Under the pieces are notes generated by a model, which did no database searches, was not told the DNA's origin, and was given only the letters and a program-made list of their open reading frames with translations. Source: Roseinatronobacter monicus (GTDB lineage: Bacteria > Pseudomonadota > Alphaproteobacteria > Rhodobacterales > Rhodobacteraceae). From it: a DNA stretch of 64,000 nt. Both the position numbers and the translations under genes were made by a program. Location of the stretch: the NCBI RefSeq assembly GCF_006716865.1, contig NZ_VFPT01000001.1, positions 925,001 to 989,000 on the forward strand, in the 5' to 3' direction. Positions 1 to 9,194 of this stretch are shown here, one piece after another (the first letter of the stretch is position 1; every line of letters starts with the position of its first letter).

Positions 1-1
1 G

Positions 2-847
2 CTTTTGCCCATGCAACGCGCGGACTTCATTGACCTGTTCGAGATCATGCAGGGCGAGCCTGTCTGCATCCGGCTGTTTGACCCGCCCTTGCACGAGTTT
101 TTGCCGCATTCAAAAGATGGGCTGCGATTTCTGGCCGATGCGCTGGACAAACCCTTGTCCGAGATTGTCCGCCGCGCCGAGGCTTTGTCTGAGTTCAACC
201 CGATGCTGGGCATGCGCGGTGTGCGGTTGGGGGTAACAATTCCCGAAATCTACGAGATGCAGGTCCGTGCGATTTTCGAGGCAACTGTCGAGGTTTCGCA
301 CCGGGGGACACCGGTTGCGCCCGAAATCATGATCCCGCTGGTATCTGCCATGCGCGAGGTGGAGTTGGTCAAGTCGCGCATTGACGCGATTGCCGCGACA
401 GTGCGGTCGCGCATGGGGGTGGATTTCGAGTATCGGGTTGGCGTGATGGTCGAGACCCCGCGCGCGGCGTTGCGGGCAGGGGACATTGCGTTGCATGCCT
501 CTTTCCTGTCCTTTGGCACGAACGATCTGACGCAGATGACCTATGGCCTGTCGCGCGATGATGCGGGGCGGTTTATGTCGGACTATGTGCAGCAAGGTGT
601 CTTTCCCGAAGACCCTTTTCACACGCTTGATCTGGATGGTGTGGGCGAGTTGCTGCAACTGGGCGCTGCGCGTGGCCGCAAAGCCCGTGATGACCTGACC
701 TTGTCGATCTGTGGCGAGCATGGCGGCAACCCCGAATCGATTCGGTTTTGTCGAGAACTTGGGTTTGATTATGTGTCCTGCTCGCCCTTCCGGGTGCCGG
801 TCGCGCGATTGGCAGCGGCACAACTGGTCATCGAGGAATTGGGCTGA
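2..847 (+). CDS. ppdK: Pyruvate, phosphate dikinase, C-terminal part (cut by window start)
   Basis: C-terminal PEP/pyruvate-binding TIM-barrel domain of pyruvate phosphate dikinase, which interconverts pyruvate + ATP + Pi and PEP + AMP + PPi in the cytoplasm. The frame is open from the left edge, so the N-terminal nucleotide-binding and phospho-His domains lie outside the window. Visible signatures are NPMLGMRGVRLG, the VGVMVETPRAAL substrate-site strand, FGTNDLTQMTYGLSRDD, and CGEHGGNPESI, which carries the catalytic Cys. It ends ARLAAAQ plus a short tail, as in the family. A TTG at position 5 is only a chance start codon inside the gene. The presence of pckA at 12-13.5 kb fits a role in PEP/pyruvate interconversion. 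Confidence 0.95.
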   Translation, partial: LLPMQRADFIDLFEIMQGEPVCIRLFDPPLHEFLPHSKDGLRFLADALDKPLSEIVRRAEALSEFNPMLGMRGVRLGVTIPEIYEMQVRAIFEATVEVSHRGTPVAPEIMIPLVSAMREVELVKSRIDAIAATVRSRMGVDFEYRVGVMVETPRAALRAGDIALHASFLSFGTNDLTQMTYGLSRDDAGRFMSDYVQQGVFPEDPFHTLDLDGVGELLQLGAARGRKARDDLTLSICGEHGGNPESIRFCRELGFDYVSCSPFRVPVARLAAAQLVIEELG

Positions 848-1018
848 CCCCTGAAACTACGCGCTTTTCTAAGGGTATCGGCGAGAATTGGCCCATCCAG
901 CCGGGTGCATTCGTGGGCAATTATGGATCTTTTAACGATTTTCAGGTAAGGCTGCTCGTGTAAATGTGAATCCGACTGATGAGGGCAGGCGCAAAATTGC
1001 TTGTTGCGCTATATTTGT

Positions 1019-2083
1019 ATGACTGATTTTGAACCAAATCAAACGCGTCCGCAGGGGCAGTGCGACGATGGGAATGCGCGCGATGTGGCGGTACCTCTGG
1101 CTTCGCCGGAACGAAAATCGCATACGCGCCTGACCTTGTTCTCGCTGTGCATCATGGGGGCCTTGGTTGCCCCGCTCAGCGTCGGTTCTCGGGTAAATGA
1201 CGCGACTTTGAATGAGGATATGCGCTCGAAACTGGTGATGGCGTCGGTTCAGCATTCAAACCCCGTTACCCGCAACGCAGTTATGACCGAAGTGCCCGCG
1301 CAGCGTATGCCAAATATCGCGCAAGTCCTGTTGAACCCGAATGCAGCGCGCGCAGCCTCGGTGCGGGTTGCTCCGATCCCCAGACCAGAGAACCTGAAGC
1401 AACCCGTAGCAAACGGGCAGGATGTCGGCGCGTTTTTTGCCTTGGTCGGCCCACAGGTCACTGTGCAAAATTCGCCGCGCCCGCTCGCGCGCGAAAAAGC
1501 GGCCATCTCTGTGCTTGCGAAACTCGATGTTCGGATTTCCACTCAGGGGGCTGGCGTCGCACCCCTGCGTCTTGATCGGGCGTTGGCGCCGCTCTCTTCG
1601 GCGCGGCCCATGCTGCGCCCCGCCTCGGTCGAGCGCCGTGTGGTCCAGTATAATGACAGATGGTTGCGCAGTCTGGAGTTGCGCCCTCAGAGTGATGAGA
1701 AAGCCTGCCTTGCAAAGGCTATCTATCACGAGGCGCGCGGCGAGAGTTTGCGCGGTCAGTTTGCCGTGACCGAGGTCATCCTGAACAGGGTTGATTCGCC
1801 TCAATTTCCGAACTCGGTTTGCGGTGTTGTCTATCAAGGTGTCCGGTCAGGGCGGCTTGGCGGGTGTCAGTTCAGCTTTGCCTGTGATGGTAATTCTGAG
1901 GCGATGCCCAACCGCCACGCCGCATCGCGCGCCAACCGGATCGCGCAGGTTATGGTTGATGGGGGCCATCGCGGCCTGACACAAGGTGCGTTGTATTTCC
2001 ACACCACCGCCGTAAATCCGCCTTGGGCCAATCGTTTCACCCAAACAACGCATATCGGCGCGCATCTGTTTTATCGCGGCTAA
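1019..2083 (+). CDS. Cell wall hydrolase, SleB/CwlJ family (Hydrolase_2)
   Basis: Protein of 354 aa. Residues about 30-50 form one hydrophobic segment (signal anchor), followed by a long low-complexity linker rich in Ala, Pro and Arg. The C-terminal ~125 aa are a SleB/Hydrolase_2 domain: AIYHEARGES, VILNRV, SVCGVVYQG, CQFSFACDG, GALYFHT. The Glu in HEARGE is the expected catalytic residue of this lytic-transglycosylase-like fold. Such proteins act on peptidoglycan in the periplasm; in non-sporulating alphaproteobacteria the exact role is not established. ATG at 1019 was preferred over TTG at 1001. The gene stands alone between ppdK and folB. Confidence 0.85.
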   Translation: MTDFEPNQTRPQGQCDDGNARDVAVPLASPERKSHTRLTLFSLCIMGALVAPLSVGSRVNDATLNEDMRSKLVMASVQHSNPVTRNAVMTEVPAQRMPNIAQVLLNPNAARAASVRVAPIPRPENLKQPVANGQDVGAFFALVGPQVTVQNSPRPLAREKAAISVLAKLDVRISTQGAGVAPLRLDRALAPLSSARPMLRPASVERRVVQYNDRWLRSLELRPQSDEKACLAKAIYHEARGESLRGQFAVTEVILNRVDSPQFPNSVCGVVYQGVRSGRLGGCQFSFACDGNSEAMPNRHAASRANRIAQVMVDGGHRGLTQGALYFHTTAVNPPWANRFTQTTHIGAHLFYRG

Positions 2084-2184
2084 GCGTGTTCCGTATGTCG
2101 TATCTCGCTGCTGCAATGGCGTGATTGCGCGTTGTCTTGCGCTGCCCACGCGTTAAAAGGGGCAAAAGCGCGGAAAGACACTGC

Positions 2185-3105
2185 ATGATCTCTGATATTC
2201 GTCTGGCCTTTGCCCATCCCGAAGCGCGCGCAGAAGCGTCAGCGTCGGCTGACCCGCGTGATCGTATTTCGGTGCGCGATCATGTTGTTTCCGTTGAAAT
2301 CGGTGCGTTTCAGGCCGAACGCGGCCAAACCCAGCGCGTGCGCTTCAATGTCGTGGTGGAACTGCGGCCCCACCCGGCACCGGTCGAGGATGATGTCGAT
2401 CGCATTCTGTCCTATGACCGCATCACTGAAGCTATCGCCGCCGAACTTGCCGCCGAGCGCCTCAACCTGCTGGAAACACTGGCTGAACGTATTGCCGAGC
2501 GTGTGTTGCTTGAGCCGCAGGCCATGCGTGCCTTCGTGCGGGTCGAAAAGCTGGATCGCGGCCCCGGCGCGCTTGGGGTGGAGATTGTGCGCAACCGCGC
2601 CGCCCAGCCCTTACGCGCATTGGACCCTATGGGCGAAGAAACGGCCGTACACCCGTTGGTCGTATATCTGGACAATGCCACGATTGATGCGCCCGATCTG
2701 GGTACCGCGCTTGATGCGCTGCTGTCGCGCGGCATGCCGGTCATCATCTGTGTGGGAGTGCCGCCGCAGTCGGTTCCGGTGACGGGCCATCAGGCGGTGC
2801 AGCGCCGCATCAATCTGCTGGCAATCGAGCAGAACGCATGGCGACTGGCGGCGCTGGATCATCGGTGCGTTGTGGTGTCCAGCCGGACAGAGATTGATTG
2901 GGCCATGAAGCAAGGGCAGATGATTGTCTGGGCCCCGTCCAAGCTGGTGCTGGATTCAACCGACAGCCCTGTTGGCGCGGCGCATGATGGTCTGGCACTG
3001 GCGCTGTGGTTGGCCGAGCATGTTGCCGCTGCGCAATTGCTGATGCCCGAGGGGTATACTGCGCCACCCGGCAGTCATGTGCCGCAGGCATATTTGCCGC
3101 GCTGA
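2185..3105 (+). CDS. folB: Dihydroneopterin aldolase with C-terminal extension
   Basis: Folate biosynthesis: converts 7,8-dihydroneopterin to 6-hydroxymethyl-dihydropterin plus glycolaldehyde. The 306-aa product has an FolB domain at about residues 25-145 (EIGAFQAERG, SYDRITEAI, NLLETLAERIAERVL, VRVEKLDRGPGALGVEIVR). An extra ~155-residue C-terminal domain follows whose function I cannot name; stand-alone FolB is about 120 aa. This extended form is what I expect in Rhodobacteraceae. The ATG at 2185 begins MISDIRLAF; the upstream in-frame ATG at 2125 gives a poor N-terminus. It is followed at close range by folP and glmM, suggesting one operon. Confidence 0.88.
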   Translation: MISDIRLAFAHPEARAEASASADPRDRISVRDHVVSVEIGAFQAERGQTQRVRFNVVVELRPHPAPVEDDVDRILSYDRITEAIAAELAAERLNLLETLAERIAERVLLEPQAMRAFVRVEKLDRGPGALGVEIVRNRAAQPLRALDPMGEETAVHPLVVYLDNATIDAPDLGTALDALLSRGMPVIICVGVPPQSVPVTGHQAVQRRINLLAIEQNAWRLAALDHRCVVVSSRTEIDWAMKQGQMIVWAPSKLVLDSTDSPVGAAHDGLALALWLAEHVAAAQLLMPEGYTAPPGSHVPQAYLPR

Positions 3106-3143
3106 GGCTTGTGTCTGGGGCCCGCTTTGGGCAAAGAACACGC

Positions 3144-4160
3144 ATGATATACCGATTGCCGATAGTACGCCCCACCGCCTTTGCATCGCCTGATATGCCC
3201 GCTTTGCGCGGACAACAGGCCGTGCGCATTGCCGCAATCTGCGAGATCACGCGCGACGGCGGGCGGGTCGAGCGTGCCTATGATGCCAGTTGCGACGCCA
3301 GTCTGGTTGCGCGCTTGCCCGCGCTTTGCGGGCTGCGCTTGGAACGACCGAAGATCATGGGCATCCTGAATGTCACGCCTGACAGCTTTTCTGACGGGGG
3401 CCGCTTTCAGGACTTTGAGAGCGCGTGTGCGCAGGCCCGGCAGATCGTGGATGATGGGGCCGATATTCTTGATATCGGCGGTGAATCCACCCGTCCCGGC
3501 GCGCAAGAGGTGCCGATTGACGATGAAATCGCACGCACGGCCCCTTTGATCCGGGCGTTGCGTGCAGATGGCCTGCGCGTGCCCATTTCGATTGATACCC
3601 GCAAAGCGCGCGTGGCGGAGGCCGCGTTGGAGGCAGGTGCGGATCTTGTGAATGATGTTTCAGCTCTGACATGGGACCGTGATATGGGCCGCGTGGTGGC
3701 CGAGGCGGGTGTGCCCTTGTGCCTGATGCACGCGCAGGGCACCCCCCAGACCATGCAAAAAGCCCCGCAATACAACGACGTAGCGCTGGATGTTCATGAT
3801 TGGCTGCAACAGTCTATCGCACGTGCCGAGGCTGCCGGGATTGCCCGCTCGAAGCTGATCGTTGACCCCGGTATCGGGTTTGGCAAGACGCTTGAGCATA
3901 ATCTCGCATTGCTGCAATCATTGGTACTGCTGCACCAGACAGGGTGTGCTATTCTCCTTGGGGCATCGCGCAAGCGGTTTATTGGCACGCTCAGCGGTGT
4001 TGAGCAGGCATCAGAACGGATGGCGGGATCGGTTGCGGTTGCGCTGTTTGGGGCGGGACAGGGGGCACAGATCCTGCGAGTCCATGATGTAGCACAGACA
4101 CGACAGGCGCTTGCTGTTTGGCAAGCGCTTCATGGTTCATTGATTGAGGTACAGGTATGA
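3144..4160 (+). CDS. folP: Dihydropteroate synthase
   Basis: Condenses hydroxymethyl-dihydropterin diphosphate with p-aminobenzoate to give dihydropteroate; the target of sulfonamides. The 338-aa protein carries all the usual DHPS blocks: [64 protein letters not shown] and [10 protein letters not shown]. About 70 residues precede the barrel. The stop overlaps the glmM start as ATGA (4157-4160), so the two are almost certainly translationally coupled. folB-folP-glmM is a common order in alphaproteobacteria. Confidence 0.96.
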   Translation: MIYRLPIVRPTAFASPDMPALRGQQAVRIAAICEITRDGGRVERAYDASCDASLVARLPALCGLRLERPKIMGILNVTPDSFSDGGRFQDFESACAQARQIVDDGADILDIGGESTRPGAQEVPIDDEIARTAPLIRALRADGLRVPISIDTRKARVAEAALEAGADLVNDVSALTWDRDMGRVVAEAGVPLCLMHAQGTPQTMQKAPQYNDVALDVHDWLQQSIARAEAAGIARSKLIVDPGIGFGKTLEHNLALLQSLVLLHQTGCAILLGASRKRFIGTLSGVEQASERMAGSVAVALFGAGQGAQILRVHDVAQTRQALAVWQALHGSLIEVQV

Positions 4161-5500
4161 CACGCAAGCTTTTCGGCACGGACGGCGTCCGCGGGACAGC
4201 AAACAGCTATCCGATGACCGCCGAGATGGCGCTGAAACTTGGGGCCGCTGCGGGCCGCCATTTCCGGCGCGACGGCTCGAACGGGCATCGGGTCGTGATT
4301 GGCAAGGATACCCGACTGTCGGGCTATATGATCGAGACGGCACTGACAGCGGGCCTGACCTCGACCGGTATGAATGTGTTGCTGCTGGGGCCTGTGCCTA
4401 CGCCTGCGGTTGGCTATCTGACCCGCTCGATGCGGGCCGATCTGGGGATCATGATTTCGGCCAGCCATAATGCGCATCAGGATAATGGCATCAAGTTCTT
4501 TGGCCCCGACGGGTTCAAACTGTCAGATGCCGACGAGGAAGCCATTGAGAAAATCACCGAAGGCGAGATTACACCCGCCCAGCCCGCCAATATTGGCCGC
4601 GCAAAACGCATTGACGATGCAGGCGGGCGCTATGTCGAATATGCCAAGACCACACTGACGCGCGGCACGCAGCTCAACGGGCTGCGTATTGTGCTCGATT
4701 GCGCCAATGGTGCCGCCCACCGCGTGGCCCCGCAACTGCTGTGGGAGTTGGGCGCAGATGTCATCCCGATTGGCACCAGCCCGAATGGCCTGAATATCAA
4801 CCTTGAATGCGGCTCGACCTATCCGCGCACCTGTGCCGCCAAAGTGCTGGAGACGGGAGCGGATCTGGGCATCACCCTGGACGGGGATGCGGACCGCCTG
4901 ATCTTGATTGATGAACGCGGCCAGATCGCCGATGGTGACCAGATTATGGCCCTTTTCGCACGCCGTTGGGCCGAGGCAGACCGCTTGCATGAGGGCGTTC
5001 TGGTGGCCACAGTCATGTCCAATCTGGGGCTGGAGAACTTCTTGCACGGGCACGGGTTGCGGATGGAGCGCACCTCGGTCGGCGACCGTCATGTGGTCGA
5101 GCGTATGCGTCAGGGTGGCTGGAACCTTGGGGGGGAAGAGTCTGGCCATATCGTGATGACCGATTACGCCACCACAGGCGATGGCATGATCGCGGCGTTG
5201 CAGTTTTTGTCGGCAATGGTCGAAACAGACAAGCCTGCATCCATGTTGTCCCACAGTTTCGAGCCTGTGCCGCAAATGTTAAAGAACCTGCGCTATGCAC
5301 CGGGTGTGGATTTGCTGTCCAAGGCCGAAGTGCAGGCGGCGATTGAAGATGGCAAGCTGCGCCTGAATGGGCGTGGGCGGTTGCTGATCCGCAAATCCGG
5401 CACAGAGCCGTTGGTGCGCGTCATGGCGGAATGCGATGATGAAAGCCTGCTGTCTGATGTGGTCAACAGCATTATCGCTGAAATGGAATCCGTGGCCTAA
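4157..5500 (+). CDS. glmM: Phosphoglucosamine mutase
   Basis: Converts glucosamine-6-P to glucosamine-1-P for UDP-GlcNAc, peptidoglycan and LPS synthesis. The 447-aa length is standard. Seen in order: N-terminal [10 protein letters not shown]; phosphoserine loop MISASHN with catalytic Ser near residue 103; Mg-binding DGDADR; sugar-binding GGEESGH; and C-terminal phosphate-binding [12 protein letters not shown]. It overlaps folP by 4 nt. A perfect 13-bp stem-loop directly downstream ends the operon. Confidence 0.97.
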   Translation: MTRKLFGTDGVRGTANSYPMTAEMALKLGAAAGRHFRRDGSNGHRVVIGKDTRLSGYMIETALTAGLTSTGMNVLLLGPVPTPAVGYLTRSMRADLGIMISASHNAHQDNGIKFFGPDGFKLSDADEEAIEKITEGEITPAQPANIGRAKRIDDAGGRYVEYAKTTLTRGTQLNGLRIVLDCANGAAHRVAPQLLWELGADVIPIGTSPNGLNINLECGSTYPRTCAAKVLETGADLGITLDGDADRLILIDERGQIADGDQIMALFARRWAEADRLHEGVLVATVMSNLGLENFLHGHGLRMERTSVGDRHVVERMRQGGWNLGGEESGHIVMTDYATTGDGMIAALQFLSAMVETDKPASMLSHSFEPVPQMLKNLRYAPGVDLLSKAEVQAAIEDGKLRLNGRGRLLIRKSGTEPLVRVMAECDDESLLSDVVNSIIAEMESVA

Positions 5501-5504
5501 GCCT

Positions 5505-5535
5505 GTGCGGGACAGGGCTGTCCCCTGTCCCGCAC
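5505..5535. terminator. Stem-loop between glmM and the purine permease
   Basis: A perfect 13-bp inverted repeat (GTGCGGGACAGGG, 5-nt loop, CCCTGTCCCGCAC) sits immediately after the glmM stop and before the 3' end of the convergent permease gene. Its position suits a bidirectional intrinsic terminator, although no long T tract follows. Confidence 0.7.
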
Positions 5536-5553
5536 GCTCTCAAGTCTCAAGTC

Positions 5554-6972
5554 TCAGGGCTTGGATGTGTCGGTGTTTGGCACATCACGGTCCACGCCAT
5601 TTGCTGCTTTTTCGGATGCTTCGCCCACCAGATCGCGGGGCAGGATCAGGTTCAGCACGATTGCGATTGCCGCCGCTGGCAGGATGCCCGAAGTCAGCAG
5701 CACACGCGGTGTGTCTGACAAATGCTGCAAGGCCGTGGGTTCCAGTTGCAGGCCCAGCCCCAGCGACAGGGCTATCGCAAAGATCACCATGTTACGCCGG
5801 TTCCATAGCACATCGGAGAGCATCGATATGCCCGCCGCAACGACCATGCCGAACATCACGATCACACCACCGCCCAACACCTCAATCGGGATGGTGGAAA
5901 TGACCGCGCCCACTTTGGGGAACAGGCCCGCAAAGATCAAAAAGATGGCACCGATGGTCACGACATGGCGGCTCATGACGCCTGTCATGGCGATCAGCCC
6001 GACATTCTGGCTGAAGCTGGTATTGGGCAGCGCGCCGAACAGGCCGGATACGGCTGTGCCGATCCCGTCTGCGTAGGTCGCGCCTTCGATCTCACGCTCG
6101 GTTGCTTCGCGCCCGGCACCACCCTTGGTAATGCCCGAGACATCGCCCACGGTTTCAACCGCCGAGACAAAAGCCATTGCGCAAAACCCGATGATCGCAG
6201 CAGCAGTGAATTCCAGCCCGAAATGCAGCGGGTTTGGCAACGCAAAGGGGGCTGCTGTGCCTATGGCGTCAAAGCTGACCATCCCAAGGGTAAAGGCCAC
6301 AGCATAGCCCGCCGCCAGCCCCAATAGCACTGCCGAAACAGACAGCATCCCGCGGGCAAAGAATTTCAGCCCCAGCGTGACAAAAATCACCACCAGCGCG
6401 ACCGACCAGCTTTGCAGATTACCGAATTGATCCGTGCCCATCGCCGGGACGCCGCCTGCCGCATATTGCACGCCCACCCGCACCAGCGCGAGGCCGATCA
6501 TCGTGACCACCAGCCCGGTCACCAGCGGCGGCAGTGCAAAGCGGATACGCCCGATGACCGTGCCAAGGGCGGCGTGAAACAGCCCGCCGATCAGAATGCC
6601 GCCCATGACAGCGGCCATCGCGTCCACCCCCTTGCCTGCGACAAGCGGGATCATGATGGGGATGAAGGCAAAGGATGTGCCTTGCACGATGGGCAGGCCT
6701 GCGCCAACAGGCCCGAAAGTGATCGTCTGCAACAGCGTGGCGACCCCTGCAAAGAACATCGACATTTGCAGCATGTAGATCAGGTTCGGAAAATCGGGCG
6801 AGCCAGAGCCGAAGCCAAAACCCGCCGCCCCTGCCACAATGATGGCGGGCGTCACGTTCGAGACGAACATCGCCAGAACATGCTGCACGCCCAGCGGAAT
6901 AGCCTTGTAAAGGGGGGGTGTATAATTCGGGTCACGCAGTTGCGCGGGCGTGCCCAATGTGGAATCTGCCAT
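5554..6972 (-). CDS. NCS2-family purine (urate/xanthine) permease
   Basis: A 472-aa polytopic inner-membrane transporter of the nucleobase:cation symporter-2 family, with about 12-14 hydrophobic segments. Visible family features: N-terminal GVQHVLAMFVSNVTPAI, GTSFAFIPIMIPL, a TM8-like FCAMAFVSAVETVGDVSGI, and the NCS2 signature SQNVGLIAMTGVMSR. It heads toward the adjacent urate-degradation genes on the same strand, so urate or xanthine uptake is the likely job; UacT/UapA-like is a better guess than uracil. The exact substrate cannot be read from sequence alone. Confidence 0.85.
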   Translation of the reverse strand: MADSTLGTPAQLRDPNYTPPLYKAIPLGVQHVLAMFVSNVTPAIIVAGAAGFGFGSGSPDFPNLIYMLQMSMFFAGVATLLQTITFGPVGAGLPIVQGTSFAFIPIMIPLVAGKGVDAMAAVMGGILIGGLFHAALGTVIGRIRFALPPLVTGLVVTMIGLALVRVGVQYAAGGVPAMGTDQFGNLQSWSVALVVIFVTLGLKFFARGMLSVSAVLLGLAAGYAVAFTLGMVSFDAIGTAAPFALPNPLHFGLEFTAAAIIGFCAMAFVSAVETVGDVSGITKGGAGREATEREIEGATYADGIGTAVSGLFGALPNTSFSQNVGLIAMTGVMSRHVVTIGAIFLIFAGLFPKVGAVISTIPIEVLGGGVIVMFGMVVAAGISMLSDVLWNRRNMVIFAIALSLGLGLQLEPTALQHLSDTPRVLLTSGILPAAAIAIVLNLILPRDLVGEASEKAANGVDRDVPNTDTSKP

Positions 6973-7060
6973 TTTGTCAGTCCTCTAAAATAGACAGCAG
7001 AAAATAGTCACCCGAGGGCGTGCTTTTCGGCTGTGTGTCCTGCAAGGGCCGCCCTCCTCC

Positions 7061-7552
7061 TCAGCGCGGCCCGTGCACGTTCCATGGAGTATCGAACCAG
7101 TATTCCTGAAGGTTCGGCGTGTCCCCGATCCGGTCGATCACAGCGAACCGGCCGGGGCTGGCAAGCGGGGTCAAAACCCCATGCCAAATATTGCGATGAA
7201 AATTCAGCGCCTGCGCACCATTTGTGATGAAGGCAAGGGGGGTGCCCGGGCGATTGCCCAAATCTTCGGCAACGATCACCAGAAAAGGCTGGTCATGCAT
7301 CGGGATGAAAGCTTGCGAGCCTTCGGGGTGACGCTCGACCATCTCCAGCAGGTAGGGCAGGGTGCGGGGCTGCGCGTCAAAGATCGAGATGCCCGCGCGG
7401 CCATCAGGTCCGAAATCCAAGCACGCGCGGTCATGAAACCGCCCGCAAAGCCCCTGATTGATCAGCTTGTCGGGGGTACCCGCAACTTCCAGCACATCGC
7501 CAAAAGGCGCGAACGCGTCTGCGGTCAGGGGGCTGGCGGTCAGGGTTTGCAT
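7061..7552 (-). CDS. allA: Ureidoglycolate lyase
   Basis: Releases glyoxylate and urea from ureidoglycolate, the last step of urate/allantoin breakdown. The 163-aa product shows the family pattern: N-terminal LTADAFAPFGDVLE, FDAQPRTLPYLLEMVERHP, GSQAFIPM, FLVIVAE, and NFHRNIWHGVLTPL with the metal/substrate His. ATG at 7552 gives MQTLTASPLTADAF. A longer reading from TTG at 7603 would run through the 22-bp intergenic repeat and is rejected. It lies between the permease and the puuE-uraD fusion on the same strand. Confidence 0.88.
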   Translation of the reverse strand: MQTLTASPLTADAFAPFGDVLEVAGTPDKLINQGLCGRFHDRACLDFGPDGRAGISIFDAQPRTLPYLLEMVERHPEGSQAFIPMHDQPFLVIVAEDLGNRPGTPLAFITNGAQALNFHRNIWHGVLTPLASPGRFAVIDRIGDTPNLQEYWFDTPWNVHGPR

Positions 7553-7588
7553 CACGTCTGGCTCCGATACTTGTGGCGGCGTGGAATT

Positions 7589-7610
7589 GAGTATTTTCAG
7601 CAAGAAAATG
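7589..7610 (-). repeat. 22-bp intergenic repeat, copy A
   Basis: Read on the minus strand: CATTTTCTTGC TGA AAATACTC. It starts a few bases after the puuE-uraD stop and precedes allA. It is identical to copy D (52047-52068) and shares the pattern CATTTTCTTGC-N3-AAATACTC with copies B and C. It contains a small inverted repeat (ATTTTC, TTGCT loop, GAAAAT). Confidence 0.75.
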
Positions 7611-7613
7611 CGA

Positions 7614-9029
7614 TCAGGGCAGGATTTCCTTCAGTCGCAATTCGGCAATGCGTTCGACTTGTCGGCAGGCCTTGGCGAATTCGGTTTCTGTGTCATTGGC
7701 AAGGCGGGTCTCAAAAGCGCTGAGGATGGTGGCCTTGGTGTTGTCGCGCACGGCGATGATGAAGGGAAAGCCGTGCTTGTCGACATAGGCGGTGTTCAGG
7801 TTTTGGAAGTGGATGCGTTCGTCATCAGTGAGCGCGTCCAGCCCTGCGCTGGCTTGTTCCTGCGTTGATTCGGCGGTCAGGCGTTTCGCGGCGGCCAGTT
7901 TTCCGGCCAGATCGGGGTGGGCGCGCAAGACGGCCATGCGTGCATCGCGTGGTGCCGAACGGAACGCACGCGCCATCGCATTGGCAAGCCCAATGGCACT
8001 GTCATGTGCGGGCCCAAGCTCAAGATCATAGGCGCGTTCGGCGACCCATGCGGAATGCTCATAGATGCCACCGAAACGCGCGATGAAATCAGGTTTGTCC
8101 ATCTGGCTGGGGCGGGTGCGGCGCTGGTGAGGATGGGTCTTGGCCCAGTGCTGCGCGATGTCGATCCGGCGCGCGAACCAGACGCCTTCATGCGCCAGCG
8201 CATGATCGAGAAAGCGCATCAGCCCCGCGATCTTGCCCGGACGCCCGATCAGACGGCAATGCAGCCCGATGGACAACATCTTGGGCGCGCCCGCCTCGCC
8301 TTCGGCATAGAGCACATCGAACGCATCCTTGAGATAGCTTTCAAAATCTGCACCCGTCACCCATCCGGGGGAGGTGGCGAAGCGCATGTCATTGGCTTCC
8401 AGCGTGTAGGGCAGGATCATCTGGTCACGCGGGCCAAACTCCATCCAATGCGGCAGGTCATCGTCATATGTGTCTGAAATCCAGTCAAATTGTCCCGTCT
8501 CTGCCGCCAACCGGACGGTGTTAATTGACGCGCGCCCCGTATACCAGCCGAGCGGGGGGGTACCCACAACCTCTGTGTGCAGGCGGATTGCTTCTGCGAT
8601 GGCGGCGCGCTCTTCCTCTTCGGGCATGTCGCGGTGCTCGACCCATTTCAGGCCGTGGCTGGCGATTTCCCACTCGGCCGCTTTCATCGCAGCGACCTGT
8701 TCGGGGTTACGGGCCAGCGCTGAGGCGACGCCGTAGATCGTAACCGGAAGTTTGCGCGCAGTGAACAGCCGGTGCAGCCGCCAGAACCCCGCCCGCGCCC
8801 CGTAGTCATAGATCGATTCCATGTTCCAGTGGCGCTGTCCGGGCCAGGGTGCGGCGCCCGGAATGTCAGACAGGAACCCCTCGGAGGCCGCATCACCATG
8901 CAGCAGGCAGTTCTCGCCCCCCTCTTCATAATTCAGCACCAGCGAGATGGCGAGTTTCGCGCCATTGGGCCATTGGGCATCGGGCGGTGTTGCGCCATGG
9001 CCAGTCAGGTTGCGGGGGTAGCGTTGCAC
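7614..9029 (-). CDS. puuE-uraD: Bifunctional allantoinase (PuuE) / OHCU decarboxylase (UraD) fusion
   Basis: A 471-aa two-domain enzyme. Residues about 1-305 are a polysaccharide-deacetylase-fold allantoinase (LNYEEGGENC, IYDYGARAGFWRL, EIASHGLKWVEHRDM, GWYTGRAS, DTYDDDLPHW, IGLHCRLIGRPG). Residues about 310-471 are OHCU decarboxylase, which makes S-allantoin (FGGIYEHSAWVAERAYD, LRAHPDLAGKLA, LNTAYVDKHGFPFI). One polypeptide thus holds the enzymes before and after allantoin. GTG at 9029 is chosen because GGAGG lies just upstream and the product begins MQRYPRNLTGHG; a longer ORF to 9080 lacks support. Divergent from uraH. Confidence 0.9.
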   Translation of the reverse strand: MQRYPRNLTGHGATPPDAQWPNGAKLAISLVLNYEEGGENCLLHGDAASEGFLSDIPGAAPWPGQRHWNMESIYDYGARAGFWRLHRLFTARKLPVTIYGVASALARNPEQVAAMKAAEWEIASHGLKWVEHRDMPEEEERAAIAEAIRLHTEVVGTPPLGWYTGRASINTVRLAAETGQFDWISDTYDDDLPHWMEFGPRDQMILPYTLEANDMRFATSPGWVTGADFESYLKDAFDVLYAEGEAGAPKMLSIGLHCRLIGRPGKIAGLMRFLDHALAHEGVWFARRIDIAQHWAKTHPHQRRTRPSQMDKPDFIARFGGIYEHSAWVAERAYDLELGPAHDSAIGLANAMARAFRSAPRDARMAVLRAHPDLAGKLAAAKRLTAESTQEQASAGLDALTDDERIHFQNLNTAYVDKHGFPFIIAVRDNTKATILSAFETRLANDTETEFAKACRQVERIAELRLKEILP

Positions 9030-9052
9030 AAGGGGCCTCCGGATCTTCAGGT

Positions 9053-9079
9053 TGATTATGTGATAAAGCAGAATAATCA
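9053..9079. promoter_or_regulatory. Inverted repeat in the puuE/uraH divergent promoter region
   Basis: TGATTAT (9053-9059) and ATAATCA (9073-9079) form a perfect 7-bp inverted repeat with a 13-bp spacer, about 25 bp upstream of the puuE start in the 165-bp gap to uraH. AT-rich and symmetric, it could be an operator shared by both promoters. The regulator is not identified; the LysR protein at 9536-10471 is a candidate. Confidence 0.35.
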
Positions 9080-9194
9080 TTTCCGCTTTCTGTCAATTTT
9101 TGAAAGACCTCAAGGCGTGGGCAGATGCAAGGGGCTGGTATGTCAGCGCATTGCGCTGCAAGATCAGGCAGATTGCATCTTGAAAGGGATCACC

